NCBI GenBank assembly: GCA_021826605.1
Contig: JAKAZF010000038.1
Location: 1-10,978, forward strand
Source of the DNA: Planctomycetota bacterium
Lineage (GTDB): Bacteria > Planctomycetota > Phycisphaerae > WQYP01
DNA length: 10,978 nt
Direction: 5' to 3'
This document shows positions 1 to 6,830 of the stretch, one piece after another (the stretch's first letter is position 1; each line of letters starts with the position of its first letter). A model generated the notes under the pieces. It was not told where the DNA came from. It made no database searches and worked only from the letters and a program-made list of their open reading frames with translations. The position numbers were made by a program, and so were the translations under genes.

Positions 1-14
1 GTGGACGTCGCGGC

Positions 15-87
15 ATAGAGCACCGTGGTGATAACCCGGTGGTTGGTCGGCGGCACTGGATCAACCATCTGATTAGCGTCCGCTGCT
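15..87. repeat. REP-like 73-nt imperfect inverted repeat, left copy
   Basis: The left arm (15-43) is identical over 29 bases to 10761-10789. A 17-base loop (44-60) follows. The right arm (61-87) is a degraded version of 10807-10833. Arms and loop have the same spacing in both copies, so these are two copies of one element rather than chance palindromes. The arms pair imperfectly (AGCACCG... against ...TGCT). No coding signal overlaps it. The likely identity is a palindromic intergenic repeat of the REP/BIME kind; the family is not recognised. Confidence 0.75.
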
Positions 88-175
88 CTGCGAGTAGTGA
101 CGGTGACGGTTTGCCTCAATACGATGGTACGGCCGCGCCGCAAATGCAATCGCCGATGCCCTGCGATCTGATAAG

Positions 176-298
176 ATGAAAAACTTCGTAAAATTAAAAA
201 ATGACATAATAGCGATTTTTTCTAAGCCTTTTACGTATGGATGTCTGATAATAGTTTATTGGATTGCCAATAAGCTTCGGGCGGCATGGAACGCCGCC
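176..298 (+). promoter_or_regulatory. AT-rich leader with two inverted repeats upstream of the L,D-transpeptidase
   Basis: Bases 176-275 are strikingly AT-rich compared with the surroundings, and they lie just before a gene encoding an exported protein. A perfect 7-base inverted repeat TTATTGG/CCAATAA (256-262 and 267-273, 4-base spacer) is followed by a GC hairpin GGCGGC/GCCGCC (280-285 and 293-298). GATAAT at 247-252 is a possible -10 box, but no convincing -35 box stands 16-18 bases before it. The region is a plausible promoter plus operator or leader hairpin; the exact start site is not determinable. A 74-codon frame beginning at 176 is probably not a gene. Confidence 0.35.
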
Positions 299-332
299 GC
301 AAGGCGTCAGGAACGCGCGACGGGATTACAAC

Positions 333-1586
333 ATGACTTCAAGGGCTACGATACTTCAGCGGATGATCGCCGTGACAGCCGGGGGCTTTTTTTTCATTAG
401 CGCGGCTGTGGCAGCGGGCGGGGACCGGGGAAATTATCAATCCGGCGCGTCACGCCCGGGAGATGCGAGCGGCCGCAGTGGAAGTTCCACTGATTTTCCT
501 GCTCCTGGAAAGCCGCAATTAGGTTATACGCAGCGTGTGGCGCTGGCCTGGCAGATCGCATTGGCGGCGAATAATTTTTCACCGGGGATTCTGGATGGCA
601 ACTTCGGCCCCCATTCACGCACCGCATTAAAAGAATATGCGGCACGTTTTTTTCCGGGCGTTAATCCTTTTGATCCGCATAATCCAGCGGTATTTAATGC
701 GTTGGGCGTGGATGTGAAAGATGTTATTACGCAATACACCATCACGCAGGATGATGCGGATTCGGTGGGACATTTGTATTGGACCTGGCGGAAAATGGCG
801 GCCGGGACGCGTATGCCTTACGCCTCATTGGAAGATTGCCTGTGCGAAAAATTTCACTGCACGGAAAGCCTGATGCGGGCGCTGAACCCGGATGCGGATC
901 TGGAGAATTTATCAGTGGGGCAGACCTTGAATGTGCCGGACATCCGGCCCTTTCCCGGCTCGAATGATTTTGGCAATCCGGGCGGCCTGCAGGCGGTGAT
1001 TCAGGAAGATAAGCAGACGTTTCCGGAAGTGAATGTAGCGTATCTGACGGTGAATCTGGCCGAGAAGGCGATTCGGGCCTACAACCGCCGCAATCAGGAG
1101 GTGGCGCTATTCTGGTGTTCCATTGCAGCGCATAAGGCGGATTTGCCGACAGAGGACGGCGTGATTAAAGATATCGCCCTTGATCCAAACTACACGTTCC
1201 GCCCTTCCATGTACCCTCAGTCGCATATTGATCATCGCTTAATTATTCCGCCCGGCCCGCGCAATCCTGTGGGCATTGTGTGGATGGGGTTGGATTTGCC
1301 CGGCGTGGGCATGCACGGCAACCCCGTGCCGCAGCACATCGGCCTGACCGGTTCGCACGGTTGCTTCCGGATGTGCAACTGGGATGCGGTGCATCTGCTG
1401 ACCATGGTACATATTGGTCTGCCGGTCATTATGATCAATCCGAAAAAGCCCATCCCACTTACCGTGGCCCTGCCCGCAGGCATTAACCCGCCCGGTCTGC
1501 CGGAGCAATCCGAATATGCCGACTCGCGCACCGCAACGCTCACAGACGCCGGCCGTTACCAGCGCCAACCTCCATCAAACCGATAG
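333..1586 (+). CDS. Exported L,D-transpeptidase (YkuD fold) with PG-binding-like and LysM-like segments
   Basis: Predicted 417-residue L,D-transpeptidase, which would make 3-3 cross-links in peptidoglycan or attach proteins to it, acting outside the cytoplasmic membrane. From ATG 333 the protein opens with a basic N-terminus, a hydrophobic stretch and AAVAAG (about residues 1-29), a good signal peptide; the in-frame start at 264 would bury it, so 333 is chosen. A low-complexity linker follows. Residues about 65-105 (YTQRVALAWQIALAAN..., DGNFGPHSRTALKEY) resemble a peptidoglycan-binding fold. Residues 163-202 resemble LysM (YASLEDCLCEKF, ALNPDADLENLSVGQTLNVP). Residues 233-368 are the YkuD domain with the diagnostic GMHGN (H328) and SHGCFRMCN (S341, H342, catalytic C344, R346). 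A proline-rich tail ends the protein. The gene stands alone, and its stop codon lies in a small hairpin. The family call is firm; the physiological acceptor is unknown. Confidence 0.9.
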   Translation: MTSRATILQRMIAVTAGGFFFISAAVAAGGDRGNYQSGASRPGDASGRSGSSTDFPAPGKPQLGYTQRVALAWQIALAANNFSPGILDGNFGPHSRTALKEYAARFFPGVNPFDPHNPAVFNALGVDVKDVITQYTITQDDADSVGHLYWTWRKMAAGTRMPYASLEDCLCEKFHCTESLMRALNPDADLENLSVGQTLNVPDIRPFPGSNDFGNPGGLQAVIQEDKQTFPEVNVAYLTVNLAEKAIRAYNRRNQEVALFWCSIAAHKADLPTEDGVIKDIALDPNYTFRPSMYPQSHIDHRLIIPPGPRNPVGIVWMGLDLPGVGMHGNPVPQHIGLTGSHGCFRMCNWDAVHLLTMVHIGLPVIMINPKKPIPLTVALPAGINPPGLPEQSEYADSRTATLTDAGRYQRQPPSNR

Positions 1587-1600
1587 AAATTCATCTATCG
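1581..1600 (+). terminator. Hairpin overlapping the L,D-transpeptidase stop codon
   Basis: CGATAGA (1581-1587) and TCTATCG (1594-1600) form a perfect 7-base stem with a 6-base loop, and the stop TAG (1584-1586) sits in the left arm. No U-tract follows directly, so it may be an mRNA 3'-end stabiliser or translation-coupled structure rather than a classical terminator. Confidence 0.35.
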
Positions 1601-1640
1601 TCAGGCCATTATGGAGGTCTCGAAGGATAGAAGCTTCGTA

Positions 1641-1670
1641 TTTATCCGCGTGATCCGCGCAATCCGCGGT
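1641..1670 (+). repeat. Dispersed ATCCGCGTGATC-type repeat, copy 1
   Basis: This 30-base unit starts TTTATCCGCGTGATC and ends AATCCGCGGT. It matches 10889-10918 at 28 of 30 positions. It is built from repeated CCGCG cores at 1646, 1656 and 1664. It lies in a non-coding gap and has a T-run immediately after it. Confidence 0.65.
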
Positions 1671-1678
1671 CTTTTTTT
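1646..1678 (+). terminator. Possible Rho-independent terminator formed by the CCGCG repeat
   Basis: CCGCG at 1646-1650 can pair with CGCGG at 1665-1669, and TC plus seven T (1672-1678) follow. This is the stem-plus-T-tract shape expected about 60 bases after the L,D-transpeptidase stop. The stem is short and the loop long (14 bases), so the strength is uncertain. Confidence 0.35.
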
Positions 1679-1683
1679 CCGTC

Positions 1684-1858
1684 CATTTTGAACTGGTTCC
1701 AGCGCGCCGAGATTTTAGCGCGGGTCCCTCTCAAACCCCGCCTCCCCTGCCGCACGACCTCACTGCGTGCCCTAATTTCTTACTGTGACAAGCACCGGGG
1801 TCGCCACAGAAAATATGTTTTCACCGGCTGAACCACCGCGATCACAGCGGAGACACAG
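1684..1858. other. Non-coding repeat-derived spacer between convergent genes
   Basis: No gene is supported here. The stretch 1831-1864 (ACCACCGCG, then GGAGACACAGA) resembles the degenerate 'GGAGACACAGA' dispersed repeats seen in many environmental bacterial genomes. That resemblance is from memory and was not searched. The repeat's terminal A-run doubles as the T-tract of the fba terminator on the opposite strand. The rest (1684-1830) shows no recognisable element. Confidence 0.4.
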
Positions 1859-1903
1859 AAAAAACCGGCGGCCCGCAGGTGCATTGCAACTACGGGCCGC
1901 CGG
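1859..1903 (-). terminator. Rho-independent terminator of fba
   Basis: Read on the minus strand, an 11-base perfect GC stem (arms 1893-1903 and 1865-1875, CCGGCGGCCCG) with a 17-base loop is followed at once by TTTTTT (1864-1859). It lies about 40 bases after the fba stop codon, the classic geometry of an intrinsic terminator. There is no comparable T-tract for the plus strand. Confidence 0.88.
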
Positions 1904-1941
1904 GTGAGTTATTGCGGGAATTGGGCCTGAACCTTTTGGTT

Positions 1942-2967
1942 TCAGCCCGCTTTTTTGTGGGCGTAATAGGCGGGCATCGGGCTGCCAAGTTTTTTCCACT
2001 GGGCGATGACTGCTTCGGCCTTGCCGGCGCTATTAAGTACATGGAGCTTGCGCTGCACCATGGAAATAATGGCGTCGCGTGCCGGGCCGAGGTAATTGCG
2101 CGGATCAAATTCCGCCGGCTTGGTGGCAAAGACTTCGCGAATCTTCGCCGTCATGGCGAGGCGTAGATCGGTGTCGATGTTCACTTTGCATACGCCATAT
2201 TTGCGCACCGCCATGGAGATTTGATCTTCCGGAACGCCTTTGGCGTTGGGCATAGCGCCGCCGTACTTGTTGACCAGATCAATAAATTCCTGTGGCACAC
2301 TGCTGCTGCCGTGCATGACCAGGGGAATTCCGGGGCAGGTTTTCATGATTTGTTCAATGCGGTCAAACGCCAACTTGGCTTCATGTTTGAATTTGAACGC
2401 CCCGTGGCTGGTGCCAATGGCGACGGCCAGGGAATCCAAGCCGGTTCTTTTGCAGAAATCGGCGGCCTGCTGCGGATCGGTGAGGAACTTTTCCACATTT
2501 TTTTCATATTCGTGGGCATCCATGCCGACCACATCTTCTTCAATACCGCCGAGCATTCCGAGTTCAGCCTCAACCACGACCCCGGCGGCGTGGGAAACTT
2601 TGACGGCTTCCGCGGTGAGTTTCACGTTTTCCTCATACCCATGGTGGCTGCCGTCAATCATGACGCTGGTGTAGCCGTCGTTGATGCAGGTTTTAATCAA
2701 ATCAATGGTGTCGCCATGATCGCAGTGGATACACACCGGAACTTCCGGATGATCTTCCACAGCGGCGTCGATGATATGTCTGAGGTAGCGGATGTTGGCA
2801 TATTTGCGTGCCCCCTTGGAAATCTGGAGGATGCAGGGGCTTTTTTCTTTGGCGCAGGCTTCGATAATAGATTGTGCTAATTCCATATTGTTGACGTTGA
2901 ACGCGCCGATGGCAAAGCCGCCGTCATAAGCGAGATCAAACATGGGTTTGGTGGACATCAATGGCAT
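1942..2967 (-). CDS. fba: Class II fructose-1,6-bisphosphate aldolase
   Basis: Zinc-dependent aldolase that reversibly cleaves fructose-1,6-bisphosphate to dihydroxyacetone phosphate and glyceraldehyde-3-phosphate (glycolysis/gluconeogenesis, cytoplasm). The 341 residues form a single TIM barrel. The class II signature is visible: HCDHGD (residues 81-86, catalytic D83 and zinc ligand H84), IDGSHHGYEENV (104-115), EAELGMLGG (133-141), GTSHGAFKF (185-193, zinc ligand H188), MHGSSS (218-223, zinc ligand H219) and NIDTD (263-267, substrate phosphate/DHAP region). Length fits the family. ATG 2967 has AGGAG at 2981-2977 with a 9-base spacer, so the start is well supported. The gene is transcribed alone and ends at a strong terminator. 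Tagatose-bisphosphate aldolase is a related alternative, but nothing nearby suggests tagatose metabolism. Confidence 0.95.
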   Translation of the reverse strand: MPLMSTKPMFDLAYDGGFAIGAFNVNNMELAQSIIEACAKEKSPCILQISKGARKYANIRYLRHIIDAAVEDHPEVPVCIHCDHGDTIDLIKTCINDGYTSVMIDGSHHGYEENVKLTAEAVKVSHAAGVVVEAELGMLGGIEEDVVGMDAHEYEKNVEKFLTDPQQAADFCKRTGLDSLAVAIGTSHGAFKFKHEAKLAFDRIEQIMKTCPGIPLVMHGSSSVPQEFIDLVNKYGGAMPNAKGVPEDQISMAVRKYGVCKVNIDTDLRLAMTAKIREVFATKPAEFDPRNYLGPARDAIISMVQRKLHVLNSAGKAEAVIAQWKKLGSPMPAYYAHKKAG

Positions 2968-3025
2968 GGTTTATTACTCCTGTATTGCTTGATACTACAA
3001 TTCCAAAACACACTCCAAGCCCAAT

Positions 3026-3054
3026 ATTGTAGAGAAATCTGTTCGCGCTGACTA
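3026..3054 (-). promoter_or_regulatory. Possible fba promoter
   Basis: On the minus strand TACAAT (3031-3026) is a good -10 match, with TAGTCA (3054-3049, 4 of 6 consensus bases) 17 bases upstream. The start codon is about 60 bases downstream. A competing TAGTAT nearer the gene (about 2990) lacks a well-spaced -35 box. Confidence 0.3.
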
Positions 3055-3159
3055 GTGGCAAACGGGGGCGGCGTTTTTCGGGGGCGTGACGGAGTGACTT
3101 TCCATCCGTTTTTTCTTTGCTTTTCACGCCTGAACATAGTACAAATATGTTGATGGTTT

Positions 3160-3267
3160 GCCCGGCACGAGATTTATTCTCGTGATCAAATTCCCGGGCG
3201 GCGGTTAAATTGACAACGCACGTAAGCAGTTCGCAACGAATAGGGGTAGAAATGTGAAGAAATTCAC
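3160..3267 (+). promoter_or_regulatory. Structured spacer upstream of the zinc-ribbon gene
   Basis: The 395-base gap 2968-3362 has no gene. It contains a nested inverted repeat: outer GCCCGG/CCGGGC (3160-3165 and 3194-3199) around inner CACGAG/CTCGTG (3166-3171 and 3179-3184). A perfect -35-like TTGACA follows at 3210-3215, without a convincing -10 box at 16-18 bases. A small inverted repeat GTGAA/TTCAC lies at 3254-3258 and 3263-3267. Together these suggest a regulated promoter or structured leader, but no known riboswitch or binding motif is recognised. Confidence 0.3.
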
Positions 3268-3362
3268 GCCCATTTTAATCAGAATATCACGCAGCGGGCG
3301 GTGGGGTGCCGCATGGAGTCGGCCTGCCCCCCTTTCGACCTGATCTGGACAAGGAGCCGGAC

Positions 3363-3992
3363 ATGAAGCCTCCGGAGAAAAAACAACAGATTGTCATGAT
3401 GTGCCCGTCATGCGCGGGAGCATTGGATCATACGCATATCAAAAAGCCCTTTTTGCCATTTCTTTTTAAGCCCCCCAAAATCCGTTGTCCGCATTGCAGC
3501 CGCCATAGCGAATACAAAGAAACCAACATCATGGCCGAGTCTTATCAGCATTGGCAGGAACAGTTGCGACATCAGGTGGAGGCATCGTTAAGCTATTTGC
3601 CGACCATGACGCGGGAAGAATGTTTTGCGGTGCTGAACCCGAAGCATTTTGATGATAACATTCATCATGCCCATCAACTGCGGGACATGGAAAAATATAT
3701 TGCGCAAGTGTTCAAACCAGTCTTGCGCGACCGGGCGCTGGGCCATGGGGATTGCGAATTGCTGCTGACTCCGTTTCAACACCACGGGGTCGCGAAAGCC
3801 CTGAATATTTATGGCCACTGCGGCCACGAACATAACACCGAGGCGTGGACCCTGCTGATTACCCGTTTGGGCAACAAGGAATTTTTAACCTGCTTGACCG
3901 CCAGTAGCCCAACTGTGGATATCGGTTCCATTTTGGACACGCAAGGTGCCGTGTCGATTTGGCCGACATCGCGTGCGGCAACGGCGCCGTGA
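3363..3992 (+). CDS. Unrecognised 209-residue protein with N-terminal zinc ribbon
   Basis: No family recognised. The N-terminus carries two CxxC pairs (C14-P-S-C17 and C42-P-H-C45, 24 residues apart), a treble-clef or zinc-ribbon arrangement. The segment between them is basic and hydrophobic (KKPFLPFLFKPPK). The remaining ~160 residues look soluble and mixed alpha/beta, rich in His and acidic residues (REECFAVLNPKHFDDNIHHAH; GHCGHEHNTEAW). There is no signal peptide or membrane helix. ATG 3363 is preceded by AAGGAG (3351-3356) at a 6-base spacing; an in-frame GTG at 3306 lacks such a site and adds a Pro-rich, unconserved-looking N-terminus. The gene stands alone between divergent fba and a convergent glycosyltransferase, so context gives no function. 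I am confident it is coding, not what it does. Confidence 0.75.
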   Translation: MKPPEKKQQIVMMCPSCAGALDHTHIKKPFLPFLFKPPKIRCPHCSRHSEYKETNIMAESYQHWQEQLRHQVEASLSYLPTMTREECFAVLNPKHFDDNIHHAHQLRDMEKYIAQVFKPVLRDRALGHGDCELLLTPFQHHGVAKALNIYGHCGHEHNTEAWTLLITRLGNKEFLTCLTASSPTVDIGSILDTQGAVSIWPTSRAATAP

Positions 3993-4110
3993 GGCAAGGC
4001 GTCAGTAATGGCAGAAAGTTCAGTAGGAGCAGTATATTCAGTATGTGCGGCGATCAGCAAAGGCCACGAAGCGCTGAAATGGGGCACCTGCATCTGTTAA
4101 ACAAAATAGC

Positions 4111-4158
4111 AGCGCCTCCAAAACCTTCCAACTCCCAACTCCTGACTTCTAACTCCTT
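4111..4158. repeat. AACTCCCAACTCC dispersed repeat, copy 1
   Basis: This unit runs AGCGCCTCCAAA, then TTCCAACTCCCAACTCC, then CTTCTAACTCC. It shares its order and much of its sequence with 9358-9407. It lies in the gap between two convergent genes. It is a degenerate direct repeat of about 7 bases (TAACTCC/CAACTCC). Confidence 0.6.
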
Positions 4159-4167
4159 CCACCGCCG

Positions 4168-4189
4168 CGTCGCGCGCTATTGCGCGACG
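4168..4189 (-). terminator. GC hairpin across the glycosyltransferase stop codon
   Basis: CGTCGCGC (4168-4175) and GCGCGACG (4182-4189) form a perfect 8-base stem with a 6-base loop. The minus-strand stop TAG (4179-4177) falls in the loop. No T-tract follows on either strand, so this may be an RNA 3'-end structure shared by the two convergent transcripts rather than an intrinsic terminator. Confidence 0.4.
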
Positions 4190-6075
4190 GAGGCAGCGTT
4201 ATTGAATGCAGTCAGCGACTCTGCGCCCGGGCGTACCGTGTGCTGGGGTGATAATACCAGCAGGGTTCTCTGGCCGCGCAGGAGCAGGTTTCTTCGCATA
4301 AGCTGTAAGCGCCGCATTAAACGTGGATTTTTTGGCACATTACCGCCCAGCCATTGGGTAGTATTCCACGCCGGCATGGAAAAGGCATCCAGCACAGCAA
4401 GCGTGCGGATGGTCACGCCCGGCTCATGCGGCACCAGCGGCCACAATTGGGTGGTGGGAATGAGAAAGGCAACCTGCTGATGCTTTTCCCACGCACTTTG
4501 CATCAGGTGCAGTTCGATGCCGTGAAGCTGCGCCAGGGGTTTGGCTTCCCATTGGCCACCGGCGGTCTTCCGCCCCAGCAGACGGGCGTAGAGGTCCGCG
4601 CGGGCCTGCTGGAAGGGAATGGGGCCGGAATGAGTTGCGACATGATTAAATTGCTGAAAAGCCTGCGGTGAAAAAATGGAGGCGGAATAGAGTTTGTATC
4701 CACCCATGCTATTGAGATAATTACACATTTGCTCATCTGCAAAAACCACGCTGCCGGGTTTTAGCTGTTGCCTTAGCGCCTGCCGCGCCGCGATGAGTTG
4801 CAGCTTCTGACCCTTGGCATTGAGCAGTTGGGGCGTGATGGTATAGGCGCTGTAACCGGTGCTGACTGACGTCAGCACGCCCACCACCAGTGCGCGGGAT
4901 GCGGCATTGGGGCCGGCGGCCCGGGACAAAAACCAGAGCGCCACCATGATCAGGGCGGGAAAAATATCCAGAAAAAACCGCAGATAACCGGTTGTGAAAT
5001 CATTGGTCGGTGCCCAGTAATAAAAAAGGTAAACCACCGCACTGGGAATAACCCATAATCCAACCGCCAGCGCCAACTTCCGACGACTCCAGAACAGACG
5101 GATCAGCCCCGCCATGGCCAGCGGAAAAAGCAGGAATAATCCAAGGTTCTCCATCTGTTCCAGCAGGCTTTGCCAGTTGCCCTGGCGCGGTATCACGCCC
5201 GTGGGGTTGCCGATGAAATAATGCCAGGCAAAACCGGTCTGCTCTTTACAGAACCAGTAACCCGTGCGCCAGGGCGCGCCGAAAGATGCCCAGTTAACCA
5301 ATGCCAGAATCCCCACGGGCACAGCAAACGCCAGCAGCACGGTCAGGCCCTGCCGCCAGGAACGTCGGCGCTCCTGAACTGCCATGACGATCACCGCCAG
5401 CAGAGGCAGGCACCAGAGAAATTCTGTATATCGAATGCTACAGCAGAACCCCAGAGCCGCGCCGGCAATAATGCCGCGCCAGGTGCCGCCTTTGCGCCAC
5501 CAGCTTAAAAGAGCCCAGAATCCCAGCACGGTAAAGCCCAGGGCTGCGCCATGCGAGTTGGCATCATCAGCATACGTGAGCGTAACAGGATTCAGCCCCA
5601 GCCAGATCACGCCGATCAATGCCATGAACGGATCGAGAAGTGATCGGAAAAGTAAATAGGCAAAAAATAGAGCCATAACCGTGCAGATCGGATCGACAAG
5701 GTACATTGCCGACGGGCGGTAGATCATGCGGGCGATCGCGCCGAGAAACCCCACGCCGGGCGGATATTTGGCAAAAATTTTGCCGTCCGGCGTAAGCACC
5801 ATCATGCGGCCGGCAAATTGCAGCGGATTGTGCGGCCGAAAATAGAGCCGCCCGTGCTGGCTTAAAAGCCGCGCTGTAACCATGTAACCATTCTGATCCA
5901 CCCCCGGATGCGCAGGCTCATAAAAGCTATGCAGCAGCAGAGCGTACAGGATCAGAAAAACCGTCAGGAGAAATCCCGCAACAAGTGATCGCCTTTCCGG
6001 CAGCGATTTGCCGGGAAAAGCTGCATCCTGGCTGCTTTCCAAATTGTGATTATTGTTAGCCGATGCAGCAGTCAA
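4177..6075 (-). CDS. Multi-pass GT-C-type (family 39-like) membrane glycosyltransferase
   Basis: Predicted integral-membrane sugar transferase, the kind that uses lipid-phosphate-linked sugars on the outer face of the cytoplasmic membrane. As started here it has 632 residues. A first helix at about 31-49 is followed by an extracytoplasmic loop holding GVDQNGY with an acidic residue (D60), the usual GT-C catalytic position. About ten more hydrophobic helices run to residue ~410, for example VMALFFAYLLF, GLTVLLAFAVPVGILAL and FPALIMVALWFL. A soluble C-terminal part of ~200 residues is not recognised. The reading frame stays open upstream to a TTG at 6144. I prefer TTG 6075 because GGAG (6087-6084) lies 8 bases before it; no ATG occurs before the second loop. 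The donor and acceptor are unknown. A PMT/ArnT-like role in envelope glycan or protein glycosylation is an inference from the fold only. Confidence 0.75.
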   Translation of the reverse strand: MTAASANNNHNLESSQDAAFPGKSLPERRSLVAGFLLTVFLILYALLLHSFYEPAHPGVDQNGYMVTARLLSQHGRLYFRPHNPLQFAGRMMVLTPDGKIFAKYPPGVGFLGAIARMIYRPSAMYLVDPICTVMALFFAYLLFRSLLDPFMALIGVIWLGLNPVTLTYADDANSHGAALGFTVLGFWALLSWWRKGGTWRGIIAGAALGFCCSIRYTEFLWCLPLLAVIVMAVQERRRSWRQGLTVLLAFAVPVGILALVNWASFGAPWRTGYWFCKEQTGFAWHYFIGNPTGVIPRQGNWQSLLEQMENLGLFLLFPLAMAGLIRLFWSRRKLALAVGLWVIPSAVVYLFYYWAPTNDFTTGYLRFFLDIFPALIMVALWFLSRAAGPNAASRALVVGVLTSVSTGYSAYTITPQLLNAKGQKLQLIAARQALRQQLKPGSVVFADEQMCNYLNSMGGYKLYSASIFSPQAFQQFNHVATHSGPIPFQQARADLYARLLGRKTAGGQWEAKPLAQLHGIELHLMQSAWEKHQQVAFLIPTTQLWPLVPHEPGVTIRTLAVLDAFSMPAWNTTQWLGGNVPKNPRLMRRLQLMRRNLLLRGQRTLLVLSPQHTVRPGAESLTAFNNAASVAQ

Positions 6076-6161
6076 CGTCTGAACTCCATGGAGGATGGAC
6101 ACGCTGTTGGTATAACGCAGAACAATATCGAAGGTTGCGGTCAACTGTTAGCGGACATGTG

Positions 6162-6190
6162 TTGACGTAACACGGGCCGCAGACCATACT
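6162..6190 (+). promoter_or_regulatory. Probable sigma70-type promoter of the GNAT/91-aa/peptidase operon
   Basis: TTGACG (6162-6167) and CATACT (6185-6190) are spaced 17 bases apart, 35 bases before the GNAT start codon. The -35 box is embedded in a small inverted repeat TGTT/AACA (6160-6163 and 6169-6172), which could be an operator half-site pair. The divergent glycosyltransferase gene begins on the other side, so the region may be a shared control region. Confidence 0.45.
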
Positions 6191-6224
6191 CCGCGCCTTG
6201 CTTGAGTGCTGAATAGGCGGACGC

Positions 6225-6830
6225 ATGGCGTTGTTACCGGGTAAAGTATCGCTGCTGGACGTTTCATCAGGAAGAGACCTGTCCGCAAAAATAGTCGAAT
6301 TGACGCCCGGGCTTGCGCGGGCCCGAATTGATCGCGTCTGGTGGAATGATCTCGACGCAACATCGACGAAAAACTGTCCGGAAGACCGAGATTGGAAGTG
6401 GGCGGACATTGCCGCACAAGCTCAGGGCTGCCGAGATTTTATTTGCGTTGGGGTGAGTGTGGCGGATACTGACGAGATTTGCGGTGCCATGCTTTACCAG
6501 GTTGGCGCTGCGTCATTCTTTAACCCTGCTAACCTCGCCATTGAGGTTCTGCTCTTGGCTACGAAACCAACGAGCCGCGGGCTGCTCTTGGCGAACCTGG
6601 GTTATCGGGGTGTTGGGTCTGCGCTGCTCCTGCAGGCCGTCGCCCACAGCTATGGTCTCGGCCTGAAGGGCCGCACAGTGCTGAGGTCAATCCCCGCGGA
6701 AGCGACAATTCAATTCTACAAGAAACGTGGATTTGATTCGCATTCCACGGAGCCGGACGGTAAAATCAAGATGGAGTTGAAGCCAGAGCATGCCCAAAGT
6801 TGGCTGCGAAATAAAGGGTTGGCTTTATGA
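6225..6830 (+). CDS. GNAT-family N-acetyltransferase
   Basis: Predicted 201-residue acetyl-CoA-dependent N-acetyltransferase, cytoplasmic. The GNAT core is visible in the second half: a beta strand IEVLLLATKP (106-115), then the acetyl-CoA pyrophosphate loop YRGVGSALL (127-135; R/QxxGxG/A pattern at R128-A133) leading into an amphipathic helix. A later strand TVLRSIP is followed by the conserved end motif IQFYKKRGF (162-170; Y165). The N-terminal ~100 residues are unusual for small GNATs (DRVWWNDLD; CPEDRDWKWADI) and probably set substrate choice. ATG 6225 has only a weak AGGCGG site, 4 bases away. It is the first gene of a three-gene operon and overlaps the next by 4 bases (ATGA), so expression is likely coupled. 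The substrate could be a small molecule, an aminoacyl-tRNA as in GNAT toxins, or a partner protein; none is shown by the sequence. Confidence 0.85.
   Translation: MALLPGKVSLLDVSSGRDLSAKIVELTPGLARARIDRVWWNDLDATSTKNCPEDRDWKWADIAAQAQGCRDFICVGVSVADTDEICGAMLYQVGAASFFNPANLAIEVLLLATKPTSRGLLLANLGYRGVGSALLLQAVAHSYGLGLKGRTVLRSIPAEATIQFYKKRGFDSHSTEPDGKIKMELKPEHAQSWLRNKGLAL

Noticed and set aside
176..400. 74-codon open frame before the transpeptidase
   Set aside because: It overlaps the start of a well-supported signal-peptide gene in another frame, has no ribosome site and no recognisable protein features; the AT-rich stretch explains the absence of stops less well than a promoter region does.
2221..2880. 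219-codon open frame opposite fba
   Set aside because: It lies entirely antisense to a strongly conserved aldolase gene; its codons mirror the aldolase motifs, so it is a shadow frame.
6076..6144. TTG 6144 as glycosyltransferase start
   Set aside because: No ribosome site precedes it and TTGACC there looks more like a -35 element; TTG 6075 has GGAG at 8 bases. The longer form is not excluded.
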